From Campylobacterales bacterium (GTDB lineage: Bacteria > Campylobacterota > Campylobacteria > Campylobacterales > Sulfurimonadaceae), in assembly GCA_026390115.1 (NCBI GenBank), contig JAPLGO010000021.1:1-64000 (forward strand): 64,000 bases of DNA, read 5' to 3'. Made by a program: the position numbers and the translations under genes. How positions within the stretch are numbered: the stretch's first letter is position 1; each line of letters begins with the position of its first letter. Below the pieces are notes generated by a model that had not been told where the DNA came from, searched no databases, and saw only the letters and a program-made list of their open reading frames with translations. Positions 25,720 through 33,882 of this stretch are shown in pieces.

Positions 25720-26192
25720 TGAAGTTCACTATCATTAAAGATTTAAATCAAGATAAAATGATGAAGCCGATTTTATCGGGCCTGCTCTTTTTCACCCTGC
25801 TCTATCTTCTATCGGATTTTATTGTAAAATATAACAGTTTCGGAATATTTCCGCATGCCGTACAAGCAACACTCTTTGGCGGCGAGGAAGAGTTCTTAGA
25901 CCCAATAATCAAAGCATCATTTTTAGAGTTTTGGCATGTGGAAATCTTTTTTATCATGATGATTCTATTTACTCTAAGCACCGTTTATATTCGGCTAAGT
26001 AAAGCTTCAAAAAGTGCTATAGTTGTAGTCAATCTAATGATGATAAGTGCAATTATTTCTCTCATTAGTTTGCCTCTTTCCTATTTTTTTAGCTCTGACT
26101 TTATAAATATTTATATTACAACTTTTTTTATCTGGCATATTTTTGCACTTTTTAGTGCACTTTATTCTCTCAAAAGGCTGCATTATGCATAG
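25719..26192 (+). CDS. Four-helix inner-membrane protein, unknown
   Basis: A 157-aa protein with about four transmembrane helices (about 18-36, 70-90, 100-122, 130-150). Histidines H46, H73 and H140 lie in or beside helices (F-W-H-V-E, F-I-W-H-I-F) and could bind heme. I do not recognise the family. It overlaps the FMN-binding gene by 1 nt and the next membrane gene by 8 nt, so the three are made together. Confidence 0.7.
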   Translation: MKFTIIKDLNQDKMMKPILSGLLFFTLLYLLSDFIVKYNSFGIFPHAVQATLFGGEEEFLDPIIKASFLEFWHVEIFFIMMILFTLSTVYIRLSKASKSAIVVVNLMMISAIISLISLPLSYFFSSDFINIYITTFFIWHIFALFSALYSLKRLHYA

Positions 26193-26640
26193 AGCATATA
26201 AAATTTCTATTCTTTATTTTGCTCTATTTACACTTCTCTTGTTAGTAAGCGGTTATATGATTTTTGAGTCTAAGATAGGCTTTGAAACACAGAGAGCTTT
26301 GGCTTACTATATGGGCAATAAAGAGCTGTTTATTGCTGCTAAAACGAATAGTGGCATTTTAAAATTAGTTCTGCCGCACATCTTTGGTTTTGCGCTTTTA
26401 TCCATGGTAATTTTACACTTTGTAATCTTCACAAAATTTAGAAACAGAACATTTGTAAAGGTGCTCCTGTACACAATTTTCATTTCTCAATTTTTTGAAA
26501 TCTTCACCCCGTTTCTTATAATCAATATCTCTGAAATTTTTATTTACTTGAAAATCATCTCATTTTTTATTTTTACGGGTCTCGTTCCGATTGTTTTATA
26601 TCTTCTTTTTGATAGTATTGCGCAAATAAAATTTAGATAG
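26185..26640 (+). CDS. Inner-membrane protein with bis-His helix, possible cytochrome b
   Basis: ATG 26185, with AAAAGG 7 nt upstream, gives a 151-aa protein; an ATG at 26143 is in frame but lies within the previous gene. There are about four transmembrane helices. H65 and H78 lie 13 residues apart in one helix (L-P-H-I-F-G-F ... V-I-L-H-F), the spacing seen in di-heme cytochrome b helices. Together with the preceding protein it could pass electrons across the membrane to the FMN protein. The family is unrecognised. Confidence 0.65.
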   Translation: MHRAYKISILYFALFTLLLLVSGYMIFESKIGFETQRALAYYMGNKELFIAAKTNSGILKLVLPHIFGFALLSMVILHFVIFTKFRNRTFVKVLLYTIFISQFFEIFTPFLIINISEIFIYLKIISFFIFTGLVPIVLYLLFDSIAQIKFR

Positions 26641-26651
26641 GAATTTTAATC

Positions 26652-27203
26652 ATGTTGGAAGTTTTTCTACTCTCTTTCGCTCTTAGTATGGATGCATTTG
26701 CAGTATCAATCGGTCTTGGAGTAAAAAATAAGTATTTTGATAAAACGCTGGCCCTTAAAGTTGCTCTTTTTTTTGGTTTTTTTCAAGCTCTAATGCCGCT
26801 CTTTGGTTATCTTGCCAGCCTTGGAATTGGAAGTTTTATAGAATCGATTGACCATTGGGTTGCCTTTGTTTTACTCAGTATCATAGGCGGAAAAATGCTT
26901 TATGAGAGTTTTGGTGAAAATACGGAAGATGAAATTGTAATAACAACCAACAAAGTACTTCTCATCTTGGCCATAGCTACAAGCATAGACGCTATGGCTG
27001 CAGGTTTCACACTGAATCTACTTCAACTGAGTCCTTATTTATCCATGATAATTATCGGTATAGTAACTTTTATATTCAGCTATTTAGGTGTCTTTTTCGG
27101 CTCAAGAGGCGGTGGCTATTTAGAAGGTAAAGCTGAGAAATTGGGCGGTATAGTTCTGATTGGCATAGGTTTAAAGATTTTGGCGGAACATACTTTATTT
27201 TAA
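26652..27203 (+). CDS. mntP: MntP-type manganese efflux pump
   Basis: A 183-aa protein with six transmembrane helices in two repeats. Each repeat carries the family acidic motif: L-S-M-D-A-F-A-V-S-I-G-L-G at about 11-23 and A-T-S-I-D-A-M-A-A-G-F at about 111-121 (DUF204). MntP exports excess Mn(II). It lies 11 bp after the membrane pair on the same strand, so it may share the Fur-controlled transcript. That would couple manganese export to iron status. Confidence 0.88.
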   Translation: MLEVFLLSFALSMDAFAVSIGLGVKNKYFDKTLALKVALFFGFFQALMPLFGYLASLGIGSFIESIDHWVAFVLLSIIGGKMLYESFGENTEDEIVITTNKVLLILAIATSIDAMAAGFTLNLLQLSPYLSMIIIGIVTFIFSYLGVFFGSRGGGYLEGKAEKLGGIVLIGIGLKILAEHTLF

Positions 27204-27227
27204 ACGCAAAATGAACAAAACAAGAGA

Positions 27228-27340
27228 ATCGCTCGCAAAGCGATGTTTCTTTAGAGTCTATTTTACTACACTAAGATCGCTTGGGTCACTAAAGCTACCT
27301 CTTTGAGGTAGGCGATTTCTTACAAATTTTGCAAGAAATC
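27228..27340. terminator. Three hairpins between convergent mntP and apbE
   Basis: ATCGCT-CGCAA-AGCGAT (27228-27244), CTACCTC-TTT-GAGGTAG (27295-27311), and GATTTCTT pairing with AAGAAATC (27314-27321/27333-27340). They stand in the only space between two convergent genes and probably end transcription from both sides. Confidence 0.55.
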
Positions 27341-27342
27341 TA

Positions 27343-28275
27343 TTAATATATTTTTAAATTTTTAACGAATTCGTTGATATTTTTGCTGATAATCAGTTTT
27401 CCGTTACTCTCTAAAATGATATACGCTATCGGCATCGAATTTAAAAAGATGTAAGTTTTCTCTTTTGGCATGACACTTGCAGCCGTCGCATATGCATCCA
27501 AGTCACTGCTAGGTATGTGGGAGATGAGTGTAATGGAACTAAAATTTTGCGCAGGCTTTTTCAGTTTTGGATTTATAAGATGGTTATTTTCTGTAGATTC
27601 TACATATCTGTTGTAATTTCCGCTCGTACTTACACTTGTTTCATTTTTTAACGTATTAAAACTCACTAAATAGTTCTCCGCATGTGGATTTTGAACATCT
27701 ATGTGACATTCATCAAGACATCTAATATCTCCACTTGCAGCAATTACGGCTTTGGTAACATTTTTGCTTTTAAAATAATCGGCAACCTTGTCCACTCCAA
27801 ACCCTTTGCCCATACCACCTAAATCTACTTTGATTCCCTCTTCCAAAGAAGCCTCTTTGATGTCGAACAACAGACCCTTAAAGTTGACATGAGCATCTTC
27901 AAGTTCATTGGCATGTGGAACTCTCTGGTTCTCTCCGAATCTGTACAAATCTTCCGTAATAGAGCCGACAGTTATATCAAAATATCCTTCCGTCTGCTCA
28001 TAATATTTCTTACTTAAAGAGAGGGCTTCATAGGTATATCGGTTTATGTATGTTTTTTTATTGTGATTTAGTTTGTATATCTGAGCGGTTATATCGTAAG
28101 AGGACAAGGAGAGTTCAACATCCTTCATAATGCTAAAGCCCTCTTCAATAGAGTCTTTGTTTTTTTCTTCAAGAGACAGAGTTATAAAAGTCCCCATTCC
28201 CACTTTTGTTCTGCTTATCATTTGCGCATCTAAAAAAATTACACAAATAAAAAGAAAAACTAAAAATCTAAGCAA
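27343..28275 (-). CDS. apbE: ApbE FAD:protein FMN transferase
   Basis: ApbE transfers FMN from FAD to a Thr/Ser of exported flavoproteins. The 310-aa protein has an N-terminal signal peptide (about 1-17), G-M-G-T-F-I-T near residue 27, the FAD-binding loop V-D-L-G-G-M-G-K-G-F-G-V-D at about 149-161, and the metal-binding S-D-L-D-A-Y-A-T-A-A region near 258. The obvious substrate is the FMN-binding protein at 25183. It lies 10 bp after ribB on the same strand, pairing flavin synthesis with attachment. Confidence 0.92.
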   Translation of the reverse strand: MLRFLVFLFICVIFLDAQMISRTKVGMGTFITLSLEEKNKDSIEEGFSIMKDVELSLSSYDITAQIYKLNHNKKTYINRYTYEALSLSKKYYEQTEGYFDITVGSITEDLYRFGENQRVPHANELEDAHVNFKGLLFDIKEASLEEGIKVDLGGMGKGFGVDKVADYFKSKNVTKAVIAASGDIRCLDECHIDVQNPHAENYLVSFNTLKNETSVSTSGNYNRYVESTENNHLINPKLKKPAQNFSSITLISHIPSSDLDAYATAASVMPKEKTYIFLNSMPIAYIILESNGKLIISKNINEFVKNLKIY

Positions 28276-28285
28276 AATGAAATCG

Positions 28286-29314
28286 TTATATATTAATGAC
28301 TTCGTTCACTTCCAAGCCAAAACCGATCAAGCCTACAAAATCTGTCTGTTTCAGAGAAGTGATAAGATTCATTTTAGAAACACCGAGAAATTTTAAGACC
28401 TGAGCACCTATTCCAAACTCTTTCATAGCTGCGTTATCCTGATGATTCGGCTTATTTATAAAAACTAAAACTCCACTGTTTTGCTTTAAATACTCTATTG
28501 AATGAATCAGATTATTGTATTTTGGCTGATTGAGAAGAAGCTCTTTATCTGAGATAACATTATGAACTCGTACATTGGCCACTTCGCCGGCTTTATAAAA
28601 AACTATTGCTGTGTGCTCTACATTATCATGGTCTAAAAATGTATGTTGCTTCACTTTCACACCAAAAAACTCTATCTCCTTAAGCTCAGTCTCTTTAACT
28701 AATCTCTCATTTGCTAAACGATACTCAACTAAATCTGATATAAAAATTGTTTTTAGATTGTGTGCATCAGCAAAGATATCAAGGTCATCTCTTCTCGCCA
28801 TAGTTCCATCTTCTTTAATGATCTCACAGATAACAGCAGATTCGCTAAGCCCTGCTAAACGGCATAAATCAACAGAACCCTCAGTATGCCCAGTTCTCAC
28901 AAGTGTTCCACCGTCTTTTGCAATCAAAGGAAAAATATGCCCCGGTTTTACAAGCTCTGTTGCATGACTGATAGGATTTGCCAATATTTTGATTGTCTCA
29001 TCTCTCTCAGCTGCTGATATTCCCGTCAATGCATTTTTCGCATCAACTGAGACCGTAAAAGCTGTTTCATAGGAAGAGGTATTTGAGCTTACCATAGGGT
29101 TCAACTCAAGTCTAGTCGCAATTGATTTGCTAAGTGCAACACAGATTAAACCTCTGGCATGTGTAGCCATAAAATTAACATGTGTAGGAGTTGAAAATGC
29201 AGAAGCATAAACTAAATCTCCCTCATTCTCTCTATCCTCATCATCTACCATGATGACCATATTTCCTTTTTTTATCTCTGCAATTGCTTCTAATACTCTT
29301 TGTGTAGGCGTCAT
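28286..29314 (-). CDS. ribB: 3,4-dihydroxy-2-butanone 4-phosphate synthase with degenerate GTP cyclohydrolase II-like domain
   Basis: Makes the four-carbon precursor of riboflavin from ribulose 5-phosphate. Residues 1-205 carry D-D-E-D-R-E-N-E-G-D, H-A-R-G-L-I-C and R-T-G-H-T-E-G-S-V-D-L. Residues 206-342 align with RibA but have lost the zinc cysteines: the usual R-V-H-S-E-C ... C-D-C reads R-V-H-N-V-I-S-D ... Q-P-K-Y-N. The second half is therefore unlikely to be a cyclohydrolase. This form is known in Campylobacterota, where a separate ribA exists. I saw no FMN riboswitch upstream. Confidence 0.9.
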   Translation of the reverse strand: MTPTQRVLEAIAEIKKGNMVIMVDDEDRENEGDLVYASAFSTPTHVNFMATHARGLICVALSKSIATRLELNPMVSSNTSSYETAFTVSVDAKNALTGISAAERDETIKILANPISHATELVKPGHIFPLIAKDGGTLVRTGHTEGSVDLCRLAGLSESAVICEIIKEDGTMARRDDLDIFADAHNLKTIFISDLVEYRLANERLVKETELKEIEFFGVKVKQHTFLDHDNVEHTAIVFYKAGEVANVRVHNVISDKELLLNQPKYNNLIHSIEYLKQNSGVLVFINKPNHQDNAAMKEFGIGAQVLKFLGVSKMNLITSLKQTDFVGLIGFGLEVNEVINI

Positions 29315-29404
29315 ATATTCTCTTTTTGATAATTTGATTTTATTATATAAAAATATTAATTAAAAAGAGTTCAAACTGTATTTGCAAATTCGGCATTAAA
29401 AGGC

Positions 29405-29433
29405 TTGACAATAAATAGTATTTTACCTATAAT
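29405..29433 (+). promoter_or_regulatory. Consensus sigma-70 promoter of the tRNA operon
   Basis: TTGACA (29405-29410), 17-bp spacer, TATAAT (29428-29433): a perfect consensus promoter 39 bp before the first tRNA gene. Confidence 0.85.
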
Positions 29434-29472
29434 TCCGCTCCATTAAACGCACTAGAAGCATTTAATTCGTGT

Positions 29473-29549
<77 letters not shown>

Positions 29550-29569
29550 AGTTTTAATTTTCTACATTT

Positions 29570-29644
29570 TGGGGTGTCGCCAAGCGGTAAGGCACTGGTT
29601 TTTGGTACCAGTATTCGGGGGTTCGAATCCCTCTACCCCATCCA
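29570..29644 (+). tRNA. tRNA-Gln (TTG)
   Basis: A 75-nt cloverleaf: acceptor TGGGGTG with CTACCCCA, anticodon loop TTTTGGT (anticodon TTG), T-arm GGGGGTTCGAATCCCTC, and CCA encoded. It lies between two identical initiator tRNA genes in one operon. Confidence 0.95.
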
Positions 29645-29680
29645 CAACACATTTTAAACCCCTATTTTTATAGGACATAA

Positions 29681-29740
<60 letters not shown>

Positions 29741-29757
<17 letters not shown>

Positions 29758-29806
29758 ATTCAATAAAAACCCCTATAATACAGACTTTTCAAAGAATCAA
29801 ATTACA
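29741..29806 (+). repeat. attL-like direct repeat
   Basis: Starts with TCCTGTTTCCGCAACCAA, the tRNA-fMet 3' end, and ends AAGAATCAAATTACA. It matches 62 of 66 positions at 31319-31384. Confidence 0.8.
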
Positions 29807-29827
29807 CACTGTGCCCAAATACTCCCA

Positions 29828-31156
29828 TTAAATATTATCTAAAAATGATGCTCTTTTAACATTTTCTCTTTTACGATATTTAGCATACATCTGTAATGTC
29901 ATTGATGAATCTTTGTGTCCAAGCATATTACTTACCCGTAATATGTCTTCACCATTTTCTATCATCATCGTTGCAAAAGTATGTCTCATCTGATATATTG
30001 TCCTATGCTCAATGTCACACTCTTTTAACAAGTGTTTCCATTTACTGTCTCTAATAGCTTTTATATCAAAATAGTGGTTATCTTTTCCATTGAGAAATAC
30101 ATAACTATTATTTTCACTCGTAAGTTCATACTGTTCTTGTAGATATGGCATCAAATTATCGAGTATATCGATGGTTCGTATAGAACTTTTTGTTTTAGGC
30201 GTAGAGACAACACCCATTCTTATTGCCCGATTAATGTGAATCTCTTTTTTATAAAAATCCACATTTTCCCATTTAAGACCAATAATTTCACCACTTCTCA
30301 AACCAGTAAAAAAACCCAATGCAACAAAAGCTTTTAAATCATTTTTTGCAGTTTCTATAATAAGTTTGACTTCCTCAAGTAAAAAAGACTTAGACTCAAT
30401 TTTTTTTATTTTTGGTGTTTTTATCTTTGAGATAGGATTACTTACTATAATTTCATCTCTAAGAGCATCATCAAAAATAGTGCTAAATGTAGCTCTAATG
30501 TTTCTTACTCGTCTAGGTTTAAACTTATCTAATAGTTTATTTTGCCAAAGTTGTATATCAGATGGTTTTATCTTATCAAGACTTTTTTTGCCAAATGTCG
30601 GAGATATATGCAATCTTAGCGATGCTTCATAATCGTACTTAGTAGATATTTTTCTACTTTTAGAGTGTAATTCAAAGCTGATTTTTGCATACTCATCAAC
30701 TGTTGGAACTTTGTTTTTCATTTCATTTTCAAAGAACTTACCTGAGTTTAACTTATAAGTTATTTCAGGTATTATTTTTTCAAGTGCCTGCTTGCGGTTA
30801 GCTTTTGTATCATCTAGATTTAAAGTTCTTATCTGTTTGACAGATGATAAAACGTTATCCACAATTTGCCGTTGCGCGTTATAAGTTTCATGTGTGTCCT
30901 TTTTGACCACCCAAGAATCTATTGCAACTCTATCAAAAAGTATTTTACCACTCTTTTTAAAAAAGTGTATCCCTTCGATAAGTTGCTCCTCTTTTATTTT
31001 ATAGATTCTATCTGATGAATAGCTAAGATAATTAGCTAACTCCTTTACACTTAACCATCTTTTAGTGTGTCCTTCTTCGAGTTGATTGTTTAACTTTTCT
31101 ATCAAAGCGAACATCTGAGGGAGGAGTTTTAAACTCTCAAAATCTACATTCATCAC
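29828..31156 (-). CDS. int: Tyrosine-type site-specific integrase
   Basis: A 442-aa integrase reading towards the tRNA, as in most tRNA-borne islands. An N-terminal excisionase-like HTH (S-V-K-E-L-A-N-Y-L-S-Y-S-S-D-R-I-Y-K) lies at about 36-53, and a SAM-like core-binding domain at about 155-250. The catalytic domain follows with R-S-G-E-I-I-G-L-K-W (first Arg at about 292), H-R-T-I-Y-Q-M-R-H-T-F-A-T (H-x-x-R-H) near 390, L-G-H-K-D near 416, and the nucleophile Y in Q-M-Y-A-K-Y near 425. All catalytic residues are present, so it may be active. It is flanked by TGTGCCCAAA repeats. Confidence 0.93.
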   Translation of the reverse strand: MMNVDFESLKLLPQMFALIEKLNNQLEEGHTKRWLSVKELANYLSYSSDRIYKIKEEQLIEGIHFFKKSGKILFDRVAIDSWVVKKDTHETYNAQRQIVDNVLSSVKQIRTLNLDDTKANRKQALEKIIPEITYKLNSGKFFENEMKNKVPTVDEYAKISFELHSKSRKISTKYDYEASLRLHISPTFGKKSLDKIKPSDIQLWQNKLLDKFKPRRVRNIRATFSTIFDDALRDEIIVSNPISKIKTPKIKKIESKSFLLEEVKLIIETAKNDLKAFVALGFFTGLRSGEIIGLKWENVDFYKKEIHINRAIRMGVVSTPKTKSSIRTIDILDNLMPYLQEQYELTSENNSYVFLNGKDNHYFDIKAIRDSKWKHLLKECDIEHRTIYQMRHTFATMMIENGEDILRVSNMLGHKDSSMTLQMYAKYRKRENVKRASFLDNI

Positions 31157-31202
31157 CTACTCCTAAAAAACATCATTTAAAAACATATTATAGATTTTGT
31201 CA

Positions 31203-31224
31203 TTGTGCCCAAACTGTGCCCAAA
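31203..31224 (+). repeat. Tandem TGTGCCCAAA repeats, possible integrase arm sites
   Basis: TTGTGCCCAAA and CTGTGCCCAAA lie head to tail just upstream of the integrase start. A third CTGTGCCCAAA stands at 29809-29819, directly inside attL and in the same orientation. Short direct repeats near both att sites are typical arm-type binding sites. Confidence 0.5.
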
Positions 31225-31318
31225 AAAAACTAATTATAAAGAAATTGAAAGATTTTGATAGAGTTACAAAGTCCTTGTTTTAGGTCTTTTGTAGTTTTTT
31301 ATATGTTATTAGAGAATT

Positions 31319-31384
31319 TCCTGTTTCCGCAACCAATCCAATAGAAACTCTTATAATACAGACTTTTCAAAGAATCAAATTACA
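31319..31384 (+). repeat. attR-like direct repeat
   Basis: A copy of the tRNA-fMet 3' end and following sequence (62 of 66 identical to 29741-29806). It marks the right edge of the integrase element. Confidence 0.8.
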
Positions 31385-31433
31385 TCATCAAGAAGCAGAG
31401 TCAAATTTTCGATACATTTTTCATGTTGCGCAT

Positions 31434-31812
31434 TTATATGTTTATTTCCACCATCTTGCCCATAGTTATTTCCGCAACCTCTCTTCCAAAAGCAAAGCAA
31501 GACTCCAACTCTTCTTCGGTCGGAATGAGTTTAATTTTTAAAGGTTTAACAAGAAGTCTAAATTTAAGCCAACGCATACGGTCATGTAACATCTCAGGTG
31601 CTTCGCCCGTCCAGCCATACAAACCAAACGAAGCACCGATTTTGCCTCCGCTCTCCAAATACGCCATGCAGCAAAGTAAGTCACAAGCAGGTTTCACTGC
31701 ATCACCATTTATCGTAGGTGAGCCAACCATAATGGCATCGAACTCTTCAAGGAAATCTATCATATTTTGCTCATTAGTGAGGCTAAATCGTGCATACTTG
31801 CAGCGACACCCT
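31434..31812 (-). pseudogene. C-terminal fragment of an FprA/NorV-type flavoprotein
   Basis: Residues after 31763 match the flavodoxin domain of A-type flavoproteins (flavo-diiron NO/O2 reductases): F-D-A-I-M-V-G-S-P-T-I-N-G-D-A, then F-G-L-Y-G-W-T-G-E-A-P-E-M-L and P-T-E-E-E-L-E-S-C-F-A-F-G. Just upstream, another frame reads G-V-A-A-S-M-H-D-L-A-S-L-M-S-K-I, which would join it after an indel near 31765. The diiron metallo-lactamase domain (about 250 residues) is missing. This is a dead gene, divergent from the activator remnant next to it. Confidence 0.7.
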
Positions 31813-31817
31813 ATAAA

Positions 31818-32855
31818 AAGAGGAGCTTACGGAGCTGAAAACTTACTATAAAGACCAAGCACTCAGCGAATATAAATTTGAGAGCATCATCGGCAGAAGC
31901 TCTAAAATGAGAGTGGTTTTTAGCATGCTTGAAACTGTAGCTCCGTCGGATGCGACAATTTTAATTCGAGATTGCCACAGCCGTACACAACCTCAGCAAA
32001 CGAAACAGTGCTCCTTTTATAAAACTAAATTGTGCGGCTATCAGTGAAACGCTGCTGAAGAGTGAACTCTTCGGGCATGAAAAAGGCGCTTTTACAGATG
32101 CCAAAGAGGCTAGAAAAGGTCGTTTTGAACTAGCAGACGGCGGAACACTTTTTTTGGACGAGATAGGCGATATTACACTCTCGCTTCAAGTAAAACTCCT
32201 TAGAATTTTGCAAGAGCAGGAGTTTGAGCGAGTCGGCGGAAATAAAACTATAAAAACCAATGTCCGTCTTGTAGCCGCAACCAACAGAAACCTCGAAGAG
32301 ATGGTTAGAAACGGTACATTTAGAGAGGATTTGTTCTACCGTTTAAATGTTATTCCCGTAAATCTTCCTCCACTCAGGGAGAGATATGAAGATGTAAAAC
32401 TGCTTGTTGAGCACTATCTGCAAAAGTTTATGCAGGAGCATCGTAAAGAGATGAGTTTATCAAAAACGGCACTTGAGATTCTTCTTGATTATCCATATCC
32501 GCGAAATATTCGTGAATTGCAAAATACGATGGAACGAATTGTTCTCATCTGCTCAAATGGGATTATAGAACTTGATATGCTCAACCATATCTTGCCTTTT
32601 AATTACCAAAAACTGTACATGCCACCGGAACCGACACCTGTTTATATTTCATAAACAGCTCCGGTGGCACCGAGCCATGAAAATACTCAACCTACTCCAA
32701 GGTTAACAAAAGCAAGCTTTTTAGACATGGAAAAAGAGTCTATCATTCAAGCATTGATTGAACACCGTGGAATTCAGACCAAAGCAGCCACACAACTTGA
32801 CATGATTGCCCGTAAAATAGGGTATAAAATACAAAAATACGGGATTGAGTTTTAA
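31818..32855 (+). pseudogene. Decayed NorR/NifA-type sigma-54 activator
   Basis: Three pieces of one gene. The first (about 31818-31968) has Y-K-F-E-S-I-I-G-R-S-S-K-M-R and [11 protein letters not shown]. The sequence then jumps to A-V-H-N-L-S-K-R in another frame, having lost the Walker A loop (G-E-S-G-T-G-K-E). The second piece has [22 protein letters not shown] and the rest of the AAA+ domain to an in-frame TAA at 32652-32654. The third, in the same frame, has the Fis-type HTH (G-I-Q-T-K-A-A-T-Q-L ... R-K-I-G-Y-K-I-Q-K-Y-G-I). The sensory domain is absent. Without Walker A it cannot hydrolyse ATP. Confidence 0.8.
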
Positions 32856-32946
32856 TTAAAAGACTTCTTGCAAAACTCAAAACTAAGCGAACAATTCTGC
32901 AGCAAAGCGAAGCCTTTGTGAGCGTGTTTTAAGTTTTGAAAGAAGT

Positions 32947-33840
32947 TTAAAGTTTAACAACCTCTTTATTATCACATCGATTATATTCACATTGAAATGT
33001 AACATGTGATATTTTAAACAGCACTCTGAGTTGATTTTCAAGTATATCGATGATTTTATTTGAAGCTTCAATTGTAATATTTTCATTAAAATCAAGGTGT
33101 GCTTCAAGATGGATGCGATGGTCGTCTAACTGCCACAAATGTATATGATGAGCATTCTCAATTTGAGGTACGTCAGTTATTATTTTCACAACTTCACTTA
33201 ACTCTATACCTTTTGGTACAAACTGCATCAACACAAAAGTTGCACCTTTCACTAATCCAAAGGAGGCCCAAAGAAGATACAAAGCTATTAAAATAGAGAT
33301 AATAGGGTCAATCCAAAAAATATGAAAATAATACATGAGCACACCGCCTATAACAACGGCGATAGATGTCATAACATCCGCTAAAAGATGCAAATAGGCA
33401 GCTTGCAAATTCATATTTTCTTCGGCATCTTCTTTAACCATCCAAACACTGAGTGCATTTACGACAATCCCTAAAGCTCCAAGGGCAATAACCCATGTCG
33501 AATCTATAGGCTCCGGATGATAAAGTTTACTACATGCTTCAATAATCAAATAGAAAGAGATACCGATTAAAACAGAGGAGTTAAAAAGTGCCGCCAATAT
33601 CTCTGCTCTATGGTAACCAAAAGTTTTCTCAGTATTACTCGGTTTGCTAGAGACTCTATTTGCACCGTAAGCAATAACCAAAGAAAGTACATCACTGAAA
33701 TTGTGCATAGCATCGCTAAGAAGCGCTAGTGAACCGGAGACAATACCTCCAATAATCTGGGCAATAGTAATAATACTGTTTAAAATAATTGTAATAAATA
33801 AATTTTTACCGCTTGCATGATGGTGATGGTGTTCGGACAT
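32947..33840 (-). CDS. CDF-family cation efflux transporter
   Basis: A 297-aa protein exporting Zn(II), Co(II) or Cd(II) in exchange for protons. A His-rich N-terminus (M-S-E-H-H-H-H-H) is followed by six transmembrane helices. The transport-site motifs are L-L-S-D-A-M-H-N-F-S-D-V (helix 2, about 39-50) and H-L-L-A-D-V-M-T-S (helix 5, about 151-159). A cytosolic ferredoxin-like ZT_dimer domain from about 205 carries H-L-W-Q-L-D-D-H-R-I-H-L-E-A-H. It looks like the CzcD/ZitB branch. It lies 42 bp after arsB on the same strand. Confidence 0.9.
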   Translation of the reverse strand: MSEHHHHHASGKNLFITIILNSIITIAQIIGGIVSGSLALLSDAMHNFSDVLSLVIAYGANRVSSKPSNTEKTFGYHRAEILAALFNSSVLIGISFYLIIEACSKLYHPEPIDSTWVIALGALGIVVNALSVWMVKEDAEENMNLQAAYLHLLADVMTSIAVVIGGVLMYYFHIFWIDPIISILIALYLLWASFGLVKGATFVLMQFVPKGIELSEVVKIITDVPQIENAHHIHLWQLDDHRIHLEAHLDFNENITIEASNKIIDILENQLRVLFKISHVTFQCEYNRCDNKEVVKL

Positions 33841-33882
33841 AGTGAGCTCACTTTATTTTATGTTTTTTAATAAAAATAGTAC

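Noticed and set aside
29315-29404. Search for an FMN riboswitch upstream of ribB
   Set aside because: No AGGGTGAAATTCCGGACC-type conserved core is visible and the space is too short.
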